This document shows positions 36,637-46,690 of a stretch of 64,000 nt of DNA, one piece after another; position 1 is the stretch's first letter, and each line of letters starts with the position of its first letter. The stretch is taken from assembly GCA_033032175.1 (NCBI GenBank), contig CM065320.1, forward strand, positions 868,001 through 932,000, written 5' to 3'. Under the pieces are notes generated by a model, which was not told the origin of the DNA, ran no database searches, and saw only the letters and a program-made list of their open reading frames with translations. Both the position numbers and the translations under genes were made by a program. This DNA comes from Saturnia japonica (taxonomy: Eukaryota; Arthropoda; Insecta; Lepidoptera; Saturniidae).

Positions 36637-39333
36637 TTATCGATTCTGTGAAGTTGAAGGGCGTGAATCCTGATGATCAGAGCCAGGAGCCCGAGAAGGT
36701 ACCTGCGAAGGTCGTTTTATATCCTTAATAGGCACGTTTGTTTTTCGAGTTTTCATTTTTACAGGACAGATATTTCTGTCAATTTTACCATATACTTGTG
36801 CTTTTTGATAACGCGGTTTATCTTTACTTCGCCTTGTATTAACACCTTTTACAAATATAGTGTCCTCTTCTTGAATATCAAATGATGTTTCACCACCACG
36901 TTTTGTTTTAATCTTTTCTTTATTTTCAATTACTTTGTCTGTTAAATATTTATAAAGATATTTCGTTCGTTTCATATGATCGTTTACTAATTGTTGCGTA
37001 TATTGTTTGTTAAAGTTTACTTCAAAAGTACTATTAGAATCAGTGTGTCCAAAAACTACTTCAAATGGTGTAAGACCAGTCGTTGAGTGAATGGTTTGAT
37101 TGTATGACATAATTGCATAAGTCATAACGTTAGCCGCGTCAGTTATTTTATGTTCATATTTAGCGATACGATATATTTCTAAAATAGTTGAATGGAATCT
37201 TTCAATTAAACCCATAGAATTAGGATTATGTGGAGTGCTTATGTGTAATTCTATTTTATAAAATTGTAATGTTTCTTTTAAAAGTGTATTGTTGAATTCA
37301 GTACCAGAATCAGCACTGATCTTATTTGGTACGCCATAAAATGAGAAAAATTTAATTAAGGCACGAACTACTTCAGGTGTAGAGCGATTGGATATTTCAA
37401 AAGCCTGACCTAGTTTACTGAAAGCATCTATTATGGTAAGGAAGTAGCTTCCTTCTATAGAGAATATATCTATAAATATTTCAGCAAAAGGTTTTGTTTG
37501 AGTTTGCGTTAACATTAATTCTGGTTTTAAAGGTTTGCGATCATATTTTAGAGTTTTACAAGTTTCACAAGAATTGATTACAGAAGCGACTGTTATATCC
37601 ATATTTGTCCAAAAATAATTACGCTTTAATTTCATAAGAGTTTCTTTGATTCCACGGTGACTTGTTTTACCTTGATGATAAGCAAGTATAGTGGCACGTT
37701 GCTCTTTTTCATCACCTAAGTATATAACTCTTTTAGTACATTCATATATTTTGACGGTATCTTTTTTAAATAGTTTTATCACGGCATTTGTAAATTGTTT
37801 ACGGTGAATTTCGCTCTCAAAGTAAAAGAAATATTTAATTTTAGGTTTTATATATTCTAAAAGAAATTTCTTAACAAGGTTAGTGTTGTTTACAGGTAAA
37901 TGTACTTCCAAAATTTTTTGTTTTTCATGTGATAAGTCTTTTATTGATAATTGGTTTCTGTTCCAAGTAAAAATAAGGATTTGATTAGGTTTTGTGTCGA
38001 TGGCTTCTTCAATAATGGGAATACCATTCGTATCAATATCTTCAGCAGAATGTATGGTTTCCGGTAATGAACAGGCAGTAATAGTACTGGATGAAGGAGA
38101 ACGAATTGGGTGAGTTAAAGTCTTATCGGAATCTGAAGGAATAGTTAACGTTTCTGATGAGTCTGAAATTAGTATTGGACTCTCAGATCGTTCAATGTCA
38201 CTCACGTTTACTCGTAAGGACATATCGTCCTTTAATATATTTAATTTAATTCGTGATAGAGCATCAGCATTACTATTTTGTTTAATAGGACGAGCTGTGC
38301 GCATTGACACATCGCTTGCCTGAAATTGAGGTGGATTACGTTGAGGTTGATTTTGTGGTGGTATACCAAATTTAAATTGTTGATTTGGCATGTTGAAATT
38401 AGGTCGGTTTTGTGTATTGTTAAATTGTGGTTTGAACCCTTGTTGATTAGGAATACCGAATTTAAAATTATTATTTCCAAAATTTGGTTTATATCCTTGT
38501 TGGTTTAGGTTAGGTCTGAATTGTACATTTTGATTTGGAATACCGAATTTAAAATTATTATTATACGGTTTAAAATTATTTTGTGTTTGGTATGGAATTC
38601 CGAATTTAAAATTTTGTTGTCCGGAATTAAATGTATTTGGCACAAATGCAGGTTGAGGTTTGAAATTATTATTAAAATTATTTGTTAAAGTAGGCGTGAA
38701 AAATTGTTGAACTGGTTTAATATTAGATTTATTTTTATTTTTAGAATTGTACTGATATTGAAAATTGACCTCCTCCATGACAACACTTAGTGCGTTTTCT
38801 AAAACGGTACAACCTTTAAGTCGCACAATTCGAATTAAATCCTCTGGTAAATTATATAAAAATACATTCAAGCACATATTATTATAGATAATCATTTTAG
38901 CGGCTTTGAGGCCTTCATCAGTTAATAAATTGACCTTGGAGAAGAGGGTGCAGCGTGTTTGTTGTATCCTGTTACAAAATTGCGTATATGTTTCACCAAC
39001 TTTAATTTTTAAATTTTCCAACTCAATTGCCACACACTCTTCCGATCTAGGATCACCAAAATGTTGAATCAAAACAGCTCTTAATTGTTCCCAAGTTGTT
39101 ATGTCTTCTCTTTCACTTAGTAGAGCAGCGGCTTTACCACATAATCTACTAGTTATAGCATGAAACACATATGTAGTTTGAACAACATTGTTTGATCCGC
39201 TAAAATTTCTGATTATATATTCACTTTTTTTGATAAATAAATTTAAAGTATTTTGATCACCATCGTACTTGGGAATTAAACTTAAAAGTTCTTTTGATAC
39301 TAATTGAATTGTTGATTCATTGTTGCGTTGCAT
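36637..39333 (-). CDS. Fused Gag-integrase polyprotein, protease/RT deleted
   Basis: One 898-codon frame from ATG 39333 to TAA 36637. Residues 1 to about 350 are errantivirus-type Gag: a helical capsid-like part, then a Gln/Asn-rich tail with four FKFGIP repeats in place of a CCHC zinc knuckle. At residue 355 the sequence changes to NADALSRI, the very end of Ty3/gypsy RNase H, so protease, reverse transcriptase and nearly all RNase H are missing without loss of frame. Integrase follows: zinc-binding His553, His559, Cys589, Cys592, then the catalytic triad Asp622, Asp675, Glu711 with exactly 35 residues between the last two, and a C-terminal basic tail. All key integrase residues are kept. The fusion would give Gag with attached integrase and no protease to separate them; whether it works is unknown. 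It overlaps the env leader at its 3' end. Confidence 0.92.
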   Translation of the reverse strand: MQRNNESTIQLVSKELLSLIPKYDGDQNTLNLFIKKSEYIIRNFSGSNNVVQTTYVFHAITSRLCGKAAALLSEREDITTWEQLRAVLIQHFGDPRSEECVAIELENLKIKVGETYTQFCNRIQQTRCTLFSKVNLLTDEGLKAAKMIIYNNMCLNVFLYNLPEDLIRIVRLKGCTVLENALSVVMEEVNFQYQYNSKNKNKSNIKPVQQFFTPTLTNNFNNNFKPQPAFVPNTFNSGQQNFKFGIPYQTQNNFKPYNNNFKFGIPNQNVQFRPNLNQQGYKPNFGNNNFKFGIPNQQGFKPQFNNTQNRPNFNMPNQQFKFGIPPQNQPQRNPPQFQASDVSMRTARPIKQNSNADALSRIKLNILKDDMSLRVNVSDIERSESPILISDSSETLTIPSDSDKTLTHPIRSPSSSTITACSLPETIHSAEDIDTNGIPIIEEAIDTKPNQILIFTWNRNQLSIKDLSHEKQKILEVHLPVNNTNLVKKFLLEYIKPKIKYFFYFESEIHRKQFTNAVIKLFKKDTVKIYECTKRVIYLGDEKEQRATILAYHQGKTSHRGIKETLMKLKRNYFWTNMDITVASVINSCETCKTLKYDRKPLKPELMLTQTQTKPFAEIFIDIFSIEGSYFLTIIDAFSKLGQAFEISNRSTPEVVRALIKFFSFYGVPNKISADSGTEFNNTLLKETLQFYKIELHISTPHNPNSMGLIERFHSTILEIYRIAKYEHKITDAANVMTYAIMSYNQTIHSTTGLTPFEVVFGHTDSNSTFEVNFNKQYTQQLVNDHMKRTKYLYKYLTDKVIENKEKIKTKRGGETSFDIQEEDTIFVKGVNTRRSKDKPRYQKAQVYGKIDRNICPVKMKTRKTNVPIKDIKRPSQVPSRAPGSDHQDSRPSTSQNR

Positions 39334-39360
39334 TTTGAATTGTATTTATTTAATTAAACA

Positions 39361-39680
39361 CACACAAAGTAAAATTCACAAAATTAAAATTCACAAAATA
39401 ATATTTTCAAAATAAAATTCACAAAATAAATCTTATAACAAAATTATCAAAATCAAAATTCTCAAAATTAAAATTATCGAAATTAAAATTATCAAATTAA
39501 AATTCTCAAAATTAATATTTATTATTAATATTTCTCAATATCTTATAATCTATGAAGTCAAATAACTTTCGACGATTTTTATTCGAAAATTATGAAAAAT
39601 AATTTTCAACGATGTTTGTTTGAAAATTATAAAAATTTGTTAAATAATTTTCAACGATTTTTGTTTGAAAATTATAACAA
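39361..39680 (-). repeat. Tandem repeats in the errantivirus leader
   Basis: Between primer site and gag start, AAAATTCACAAAAT-like units of 13-15 bases run from about 39365 to 39520. From about 39561 to 39680 there are three copies of a 40-45 base unit with TTTTCAACGATTTTTGTTTG, GAAAATTATAA. They give the leader a strongly skewed A/T composition. They could affect RNA packaging or simply be slippage products. Confidence 0.75.
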
Positions 39681-39917
39681 TGTCCAACGAAAAATACAAC
39701 CACAGAAAATAACAAGGACGAGACAAGGATTGTAAAAATGGTCACTTACAGTCTGCTCGTTCCCATGTCTTGCCGTATAGCTGCTTTCGCTTTTAGGACA
39801 GGATCTCTCGGAAATAGATGTGGAACCCGACGTTAACTTATTTATTGGTTCGTAGATACTCAAAATCTGCACATGAGACCGATTTGTAAGACTCGAACAC
39901 AGACTTTTATTGTTGAT

Positions 39918-39940
39918 TGAGTATCCTACCGACTGCGCCA
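39918..39940 (-). other. tRNA-Ser primer-binding site
   Basis: Directly inside the 5' LTR the minus strand reads TGGCGCAGTCGGTAGGAT, which is complementary to the 3' end (with CCA) of insect tRNA-Ser over 18 bases. Errantiviruses such as 17.6 and 297 also use tRNA-Ser. The match to tRNA-Ser is from memory of the fly gene. Confidence 0.85.
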
Positions 39941-40228
39941 GTTAAATTTCGGGAGCACTGCCGAGGGTTTTTAAAAAGTCTAAGACAAGACTGATTCTCA
40001 AGAAGCTTTATTAAGAATGCTTTTATTTGTTACAAATGTCTCTTTTATAAACTCTTATTCTATAAACACAAAGTGGGGCTGTTTACTATGAAATAATGAG
40101 AAATATGTCGCAATACATTCAGTCAAAACACCAGGTGTCTATCAGTAGTTTGCAGACACGTAACATCAGCATTTCTAACGTATGTACCAATTAACAAGAC
40201 GTAATAAGAGAGGGTACAGACTGCATAA
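39941..40228 (-). repeat. 5' LTR of the errantivirus
   Basis: 288 bp, one difference from the 3' LTR. On the minus strand, TATAAAAG (40042-40049) is a likely TATA box. AATAAA follows at 40022-40027 and 40007-40012, probably the polyadenylation signals near the R/U5 border. Confidence 0.95.
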
Positions 40229-40484
40229 CTAAGTATAAACGAAAAAAAAATATCTCAATTTTCACTTGTATTTTCAACTTTATAGGTACGAACGACATAT
40301 AATTGCATTTTTAAAGTGAAAACTTCTTTAGGACCGTTTTATTTGCAACACGATGAAACGAAAAAGCGACACTATATAAGGATAAAGACATCCGTCTATA
40401 GGATTTAACCAGCGAGAGAATGAGATAGAAATACATTACACACGGTTAATGCAAGTCCTGAATTTTACGACGATGTTCGTCATC

Positions 40485-40590
40485 GAATTGGCCTAGCGGT
40501 GTAACAACCAGATTTATACGCCCTGTTGTTTGTGCATGTGAGTATAAGTGATCGATAGTTCGAATCCCGCTGATTTAAGAATTTTAAAAA
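40485..40590 (+). repeat. tRNA-derived SINE head
   Basis: Box A-like TTGGCCTAGCGGTGTAA (40489-40505) and box B-like GTTCGAATCCCGC (40558-40570) are spaced about 55 bases apart. A box A of the form TGGCCTAGCGGT is common in lepidopteran SINE heads. The tail is unrelated to SINE-1 to SINE-3. Confidence 0.55.
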
Positions 40591-40599
40591 GAGATTTTA

Positions 40600-40800
40600 A
40601 TAAATAGATGTGGGGACAACTTCACACACGGCCATTTAATTCCATACTAAGCAAAGTTTGTATTATGGCAAATAAACAGCTGATATACATACATATATAG
40701 ATATATATTAACACACAGACATATAACTGACAATAATGCTTAACACAAAAAATTCAGTCATGGGCGGGAATAGAACTCGCGATCTCTCGAAACAAAAGCA
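40600..40800 (-). repeat. SINE-2 body, reverse orientation
   Basis: On the minus strand, GATCGCGAGTTCTATTCCCG (box B region) is followed by CATGACTGAATTTTTTGTG, ATTGTCAGTTATATGTC, ATGTATATCAGCTGTTTA and GCCGTGTGTGAAG. This is the same order as in 32555-32715. It meets the SINE head at 40485 tail to tail. Confidence 0.8.
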
Positions 40801-42306
40801 GAAAAGTAAAGATGATATTTTTATGTTTTCTGAAAGTTTCACTTGTACCGTTTGTGAACTACTCAAATGTTTTTTTTTATTGGAACAGAACTAATAATAA
40901 TAAAGAACTTAATCACAACTGACAAATTGTAATAATGTTTATAACGGCAATCAGCTTAAAGCATTCTAAAAACAATTTTTATAAAATATCATTTTGGCCT
41001 ATCATTTACCCGGGTAGCGTAGTATAATATGTAATCATAATACTATTTAGGTATTTAAGATATAATTATTTTTAATTGTTTTTGTTTATAATAATAATAA
41101 TAACAATTTATTTGTCATAAATGCAGGTTACATATCTTTGTTTGGTCTATAATTATATGAGTCCGGGTACATTTAGTCACACTGCGACATATAAATATTA
41201 TATTAATTTTTTTTAAATAAAAAAAATTAAAATTTATCATATTATATCATAATATTTATCTAACGTCATTTATCTTGTTAATGATGTCTCAAAAACTTTA
41301 CTAATATTCCAGAACTTTAAGTGATTAAGCTTTTTCCATCTGCATACGTCCACCCTTATCAACCGATGGATGCCCTTCTTCACAAGAACCATATAGGCGC
41401 CATTTATCACACAAATCGTTACTACTTATCTAGAAAGCCTGTGGCTATACATCAATTGTTTACCTTCGGGTGGAATTAGCACCGATTGTTTGCGATTACA
41501 CGAAATATGCATTAGCGTTTAGCAGTACATTATAATCGATCAGTCAACTGAGCCTTCAAACGCTGTCGATGCAGCAATTGATTAGCGCATAAATAGCACT
41601 GATATATTCTTACGTTACGCAAATTCGTGTCACTTGGAGGACGAGTTAAATCTATTCGTTTTTAAAATTACTGTCTTCTACAACAAATTATCTGTTGGTG
41701 TAGTAAACAATTCATCAATCATGGTTTCAGTGATATGTAGATATTGTGAATTTTTATCCGCAATGTCATCAATAAAAGTTTAAGGTTTCCAGTTACTCAT
41801 TACCGTGTATTAAATTAAAGTATCATCCATCAGTTGAAAGTACTATCTGCAAATAAATCTGCTGATCTGGTAAACAATAAATCAATATAATAATATTAAT
41901 GTTTTCAAGCATATGTGTATTTTGTCACACTATTCTTCAATTGATATCAACAAGATTTTTTTTATTATTTCTGCAAACAATGTGTTAAAATTTAAGTAGG
42001 TACTAATTATATATTTGTTCAAGGTAACTTTTAAGTTAACTTTTTAATGACTTTATAATCTCTACCCACGAATAAACTGTAATCGCAATCCTGCAACGTG
42101 AGTAAACTTATTAATTGGAATATTATGTAACATTTAATGTACCATTTAACAGTAACATGTAACATTTTCAACCCTAATTCAGTCAGCTTTTTCGATCCAA
42201 GGGAAGGAGGAAGAAAGGTTAGGTTGGATCATTCTTTAACAAATACCTTTGATTAGTGATAAAATTGTAAACAAGATGAATTTTAATGTTCCAAAATAAC
42301 GGTACT
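40801..42306. other. No gene recognised
   Basis: About 1.5 kb of AT-rich sequence. A GC-richer patch near 41330-41560 has no long frame and no second copy here. Confidence 0.5.
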
Positions 42307-42308
42307 TA

Positions 42309-42646
42309 CTACTCGTGCGCGATAAGTTGAGACCCGCGCGGAATGCGACTCCCCACCCGCTTCCCCGATGACAACCGTGTTGTACAGCGCGCAATGCCAT
42401 TATTTAATATATGTTTTTTAGTCTCTTAGGCTACGTTGTTTGAACCATAGTTATCTGTAACCAGTGGTCTGACTCCATACATAATTTTGACATTTCGGTA
42501 CAAAACTAACCATTGGTCAAGTTAACTACGAATCAAACAACTCAGCCTTACTATATATACTAAGCTAGTTGTGTTTTTTTTACACTGTACCGGGACCCGA
42601 CAATGACTTCACCGCGCTCAGGTCTCAACTTATCGCGCACGAGTAG
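42309..42646. mobile_element. MITE with perfect 26-bp terminal repeats and TA duplication
   Basis: The first 26 bases, starting CTACTCGTGCGCGATAAG, are repeated exactly in reverse at the right end (42621-42646). TA lies just outside both ends (42307-42308 and 42647-42648), the target duplication of Tc1/mariner-type elements. The element is 338 bp and has no transposase frame. Perfect arms suggest a fairly young insertion, though age was not measured. Assignment to Tc1/mariner is by duplication only. Confidence 0.85.
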
Positions 42647-42899
42647 TACTGTTTAAGATTTCGAGAAATAATGTTCTCGAATCAAATTATTATAAGAATT
42701 CCAGCGTAAAACTTCTTAAAAGTAATTGATCCAGTGTAGGCTTCAATAAGTTCATATTCTATTTAAGTTATTAAATTTCAAGAAGTACCTAACTTTTTTC
42801 GCTGAGATCTGCTATTCATAATTTAAGCAACTATAGATATTTCAAATTATATATCTTATTATATTAAGTAAGCAATCCGTGTATATTATATAAAAGTAA

Positions 42900-43045
42900 T
42901 TGGTTTCTCAGAAACGGCTCCAACGATTTGGATGAAACTTTGTATATATATAATGTTTTACATACGAAGTATACCTAGATAGGTGTTTCTGTTTTTCTTT
43001 TTTTGTCTATAAGACACCGAGCACAGATCAGTCGCCCAGATATTT
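42900..43045 (-). repeat. Dispersed repeat, family D2
   Basis: On the minus strand it has GGGCGACTGATCTGTGCTCGG, AACACCTATCTAGGTATAC and CCAAATCGTTGGAGCCGTTT, in the order of 12967-13085. Confidence 0.75.
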
Positions 43046-43387
43046 ATATATAAAGAGTTCAAAATATTATAAAAATAGTTATTGTATTATATTAAATAAC
43101 GTCATATTGTGAGCAGTAGCATTTTACAAATAAGCTACACATAATTAAAATTAGAATAATATTATAATTTAATACGGCGAATAGCGAGAGAGCAAGTTCC
43201 AGTTGTCGTGTCCCATTAAATTTGAATCAGTAAATTACCCAAGTTTTTGTTTACACCACAAAGACGACCTTTATCAAATGGAATATTAAGTGGAGTTGTT
43301 TCGAATTCGATTTGTACCGATGTATATTAATAATTAGGTAGGGATACATAATTAATATCTACGCTAACATTACAAAACTCAAGGTTT

Positions 43388-43670
43388 TTTTTGTTTTTGT
43401 TTGTATGCGCTAAATCTCTGGAACTGTCAGTTAGATTAGAACAATAAATTATTTTTGAATTATGTAGTCTATTTATTGAGGAAGGTCATACGCAATATAG
43501 CTTCGCGCTACGATTCTAAGAACCGAAGCAGCAGCCAAGAATGTCTATTGAAAGCAAAAGGGTGGACAACGATACAGTACACCAGTGCGTTAGCGACGAC
43601 GTGGTTGAGATTTACTTGAATAAATTTAACACGGTTGAAACCGTGGGTTACCGATAATAAATAATAAATT
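43388..43670 (+). repeat. Dispersed repeat, family D6
   Basis: TTTTTGTTTGTATGCGC, TTTATTGAGGAAGGTCAT, AATATAGCTTCGCGCTACGA and GTTGAAACCGTGGG follow the order of 10360-10650. It is better preserved than that copy in the middle section. Confidence 0.65.
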
Positions 43671-44054
43671 TTGTTAAAAAAACATGTATGGCAAATTATA
43701 ATATTACCCAGTTTTTATATTTTAATTTTTAATGCATATTTGGAACCATAACAAACAGTCATAACTCATAATAATATATTATTGTCACTGTTATTTACAT
43801 AAACACACTTTTAACCAATCATTCTAAAACGAAGTGGTTAATATTTCTCCTTTTAAATACTTTAAACCCAGTTACTATACTTTGTCTATCATAAGAAGTC
43901 CTGCATGAGGTGCCCTTAAAACTTAAAGTGATGGATTATGAATTATTTATCATTGTAAAGAAAAATGATACTGATATTCTTTATAAAAACACTTTGCATC
44001 TAAAAATTCTAAATAACTTCCTTTATACAATGATTTTTGTGAATTTTCGTTTTA
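43671..44054. other. No gene recognised
   Basis: AT-rich; nothing identified. Confidence 0.5.
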
Positions 44055-44310
44055 TTTTTCTTATTACGTGGAACGTTACTTTCTATGCGTCTGGGTTCGA
44101 ATCCCAGGTCGTGCAAAGTGTTATTAGGGTTTTCTATGAAATTCTCAGTAGCAGCTCGGAGTTTGGCTTTGTTCCCTATTAATGGCAATAGGCTCACTCC
44201 CTATTACATGGGACCTAAAAACTTACTCGGCGAATCGTGGGTGTACATTAGTGCACCTCTGTCTAACTCTTCAAGGAATACGGCCGGATGGTATATATGT
44301 ACGTGTTGAA
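44055..44310 (+). repeat. tRNA-derived SINE (SINE-3)
   Basis: Box B GGGTTCGAATCCC (44093-44105) is followed by AGGTCGTGCAAAGTGTTATT, TTCTATGAAATTCTCAGTAG, CTATTACATGGGACCTAAA and TGGGTGTACATTAGTGCACC. The same parts in order occur at 61735-61975. Box A is not clear in this copy. Frames in all plus phases are by-products of the GC-richer repeat. Confidence 0.85.
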
Positions 44311-45524
44311 AGTAGAGTAGACCAAAATAATAAAATCAATAAATCCAAAATTAATAGTAATATCGTAAGAATCGAAAGCCGTTGCACTATTAATTGATTA
44401 ACTTCTTTTCTAATTTCGAATCAAAATATATATTTAATGTATTATCCCGATCTAAATCAAGTTACCAACACCTCACCACTTATACGACCATTTCGCACTG
44501 TCTGTATGAATGATACAGACAAATGTGTTCAAATGACAGTTTATGATTCTAGTGTTGTTTATGAAAAAACCGTAAATAAAAGTTCTTAAAAGGCAGAAGA
44601 AACTAAATTAAAAATAAACATACTTATCAACCGTTGTGGGTGAACATATTAGATTAAATAAAATACAATTCAAAGTAAAAAAGTCCCTTTGTTTCCAACA
44701 ACTCAATGAACAATTTCCCACAGTAAAACGTAACAGAAAGAGGCACATGGAATTACCCTCTAAAGTGAATCTCAATAAAGCCTTAACTCGCTCTTTTCAG
44801 GAATATTATGGGGAAAGAACTTTTCAAACGGGTTAAAGAAAGTAAACTGATTTGAAAAAGACAGGGAAAAGGTGGTTCGTGGGTATGAATAAATTCGAAT
44901 GGGAAATATCCCTTAGCGTAAGAGAAAAGGTTACCAAAGTTATATTTACGGAAAAAAAAGAAAGAAAGAAAAAAAATTCTTATGTTACAACCCAGTTTTA
45001 TATCAAAAAGTAAACCAAACAGTATTATTTGATTGTCCGCCAACAAAATACTACAACATATAATTTTTTTTTTTAATTTACGCGGTTATGCTAAAGGTGA
45101 CGTATGTACAAAATTTTATTCTACGACGTTACAAGAACATTGATCTACTTTTAGAATTAACCAGCTGACCTGGCTAAATAGTTCGCACGTCATAGAATAT
45201 ATCAATCTAACAACTATCTTATTAGTTAAACATATTGTTAAAAGATATATATTTATATTTATTATATTTTTACAATATATTTTCATTAGCATCAACAGAA
45301 TGGCATTTCTAATTAAAAAGTTTTTTATCATCTTTTAACGAAAACTTTAATTTTAAACTATGTGTTTGTCTAATCATTATCATCATAAGTTTTAAAGTGA
45401 TGTATAATTAAATAAATTTGATGAGGAATTAAGAGAGATATGGCCTATATAATTGTGTGTAATCCATGTCTTTAAAAATTATAATGATTTTAAACAACTT
45501 CAAGAAAAGACAGGAGGTTACTCA
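44311..45524. other. No gene recognised
   Basis: Frames at 44636-44836 and 44783-45046 show no known motif. The rest is AT-rich. Confidence 0.45.
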
Positions 45525-45710
45525 ATTCGTATGTCTTTTGTTTATGGATGTTTGCCATAACTTCTTTGTTTATGAACCGATTTGGATGATTCATTTTTTT
45601 TTTGGGTTAGAGGGGTGGTCTCATTTTAATTTCATTGGAATTACACAAGCGAACTCTTAAAATCATTAAAGTTTGTTTTCTTTTTTGTTAAAAATTGTCT
45701 TGTGTTATGA
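45525..45710 (+). repeat. Dispersed repeat, family D5
   Basis: Second copy of the repeat at 31945-32160, same strand, with matching GCCATAACTTCTTTGTTTAT and TTTTTGTTAAAAATTGTCTT ends. Confidence 0.8.
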
Positions 45711-46179
45711 CATTTCTTTGAAGGCAAAATTTTTATGTGGAATGAGAAATTTCTAATAACAATTTTTTTGGTTAACTTTTTTAGATAGACCATTCACTAC
45801 ACTAATACAAATTTAAATTAGAACCTTTAATTAAAAAATAAATCTTCTCCGTGTCTGAATACAAACTTATATCAAACTAGGTAAATTTTATTACCCTAAA
45901 ACTGTAGATCTAATAATTAAAACACAGGGCATTTTTCAGGGTCTCCCGTTTTAATTAAGAATACTTTTCCTCTCCGTGAAAGAGTTTCGTTCAGCTTAAT
46001 TACGGTTAATTCCTCCCCTTTGTCATCTATTTTATCCAGAGATATAGGAACAACTCGCTACTGTAATTAGCTTTTTAATGATTGGCTGAACCTTAGTTAG
46101 TAATAAAATCGTATTTTTAAGGTTTATGTTCTTTGTATTTCTAAATATATATCTATTGAAATAAATAAAATTGGAAGTG

Positions 46180-46690
46180 TATATTTGTAATGTGGAAATA
46201 ACAGCTTTTTTACTAAATGCATATGAAAGTATGTAAGGAATTATAACAAAAACCAATTTGTAAAATTTTTGTCTGTCTGACTGTTTGTTCTGGCTAATCT
46301 GCGAAACGGTTGGACCAATTTTGGCAGGACTTTCGCTGGTAGATAGCTGATGTTATAAGGAGTAGCTTAGACAACCTACTTTTGTTTTAGAGAAATAATT
46401 AGGGTTCTGCAGAAATAAAAATCAATAGGGTAAAACGACGACTTTGGGACGCTTAAACGGCTTTTGCTGAGTAAACCATAAGAGGTATATCAAACTACTG
46501 TGTTTAATAATTATAGATCTTATAAAGGCCTACAAAAAAGACACAAGAGCATATGTCTATCTTCTAAGGATCGTCCACAATAAGTATTTTTATATTTAAA
46601 ATAACCGGGAACGGGGGTAGCGCGATTCACGCATATACCCGATCGCCGGATCCTGTAGTTCACGCGAGCGCAGCCGCGGGCATAGATACT
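46180..46690 (-). repeat. Dispersed repeat, family D1, long copy
   Basis: On the minus strand it begins with a CGCGGCTGCGCTCGCGTGAA start, then GAAGATAGACATATGCTCT, TATGGTTTACTCAGC, AGCTATCTACCAGCG, and GGTCCAACCGTTTCGCAGAT, and ends in CAGACAGACAAAAATTTTAC. The same order and length occur at 50030-50545 and 51697-52215. The CG-rich start and simple A/CAGA end are typical of LINE tails; no coding part remains. Confidence 0.8.

Larger units (their letters stand above)
34728..40229 (-). mobile_element. Non-autonomous errantivirus (Ty3/gypsy-type endogenous retrovirus)
   Basis: A 5.5-kb LTR element on the minus strand. Order in its own direction: 5' LTR, tRNA-Ser primer-binding site, tandem-repeat leader, one long ORF (Gag joined to the RNase H tail and integrase), an interrupted env region, polypurine tract, 3' LTR. 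TAAGTA flanks both outer ends (34722-34727 and 40230-40235), the likely target duplication. LTRs start and end in GTTA/TAAC-like ends, as in gypsy relatives. Protease, reverse transcriptase and most of RNase H are absent. Family members with full pol are usually 7-8 kb; the missing part accounts for the shorter length. With LTRs differing at one base of 288, insertion was recent, so the deletion probably preceded it and the element used enzymes supplied by an intact relative. Confidence 0.93.

Noticed and set aside
36673..36885. Plus-strand 70-codon frame within the LTR element
   Set aside because: It is antisense to the Gag-integrase ORF and has no motif.
38241..38508. Alternative frames of 60-79 codons inside gag
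   Set aside because: By-products of the repeated FKFGIP coding region.
39672..39872. 66-codon minus frame in the errantivirus leader
   Set aside because: It lies between primer site and gag, has no known domain and is best read as untranslated leader.
34728..40229. Complete errantivirus with reverse transcriptase
   Set aside because: I looked for the RT YxDD box, protease DSG/DTG and the main RNase H motifs on the minus strand between gag and integrase; none is present.
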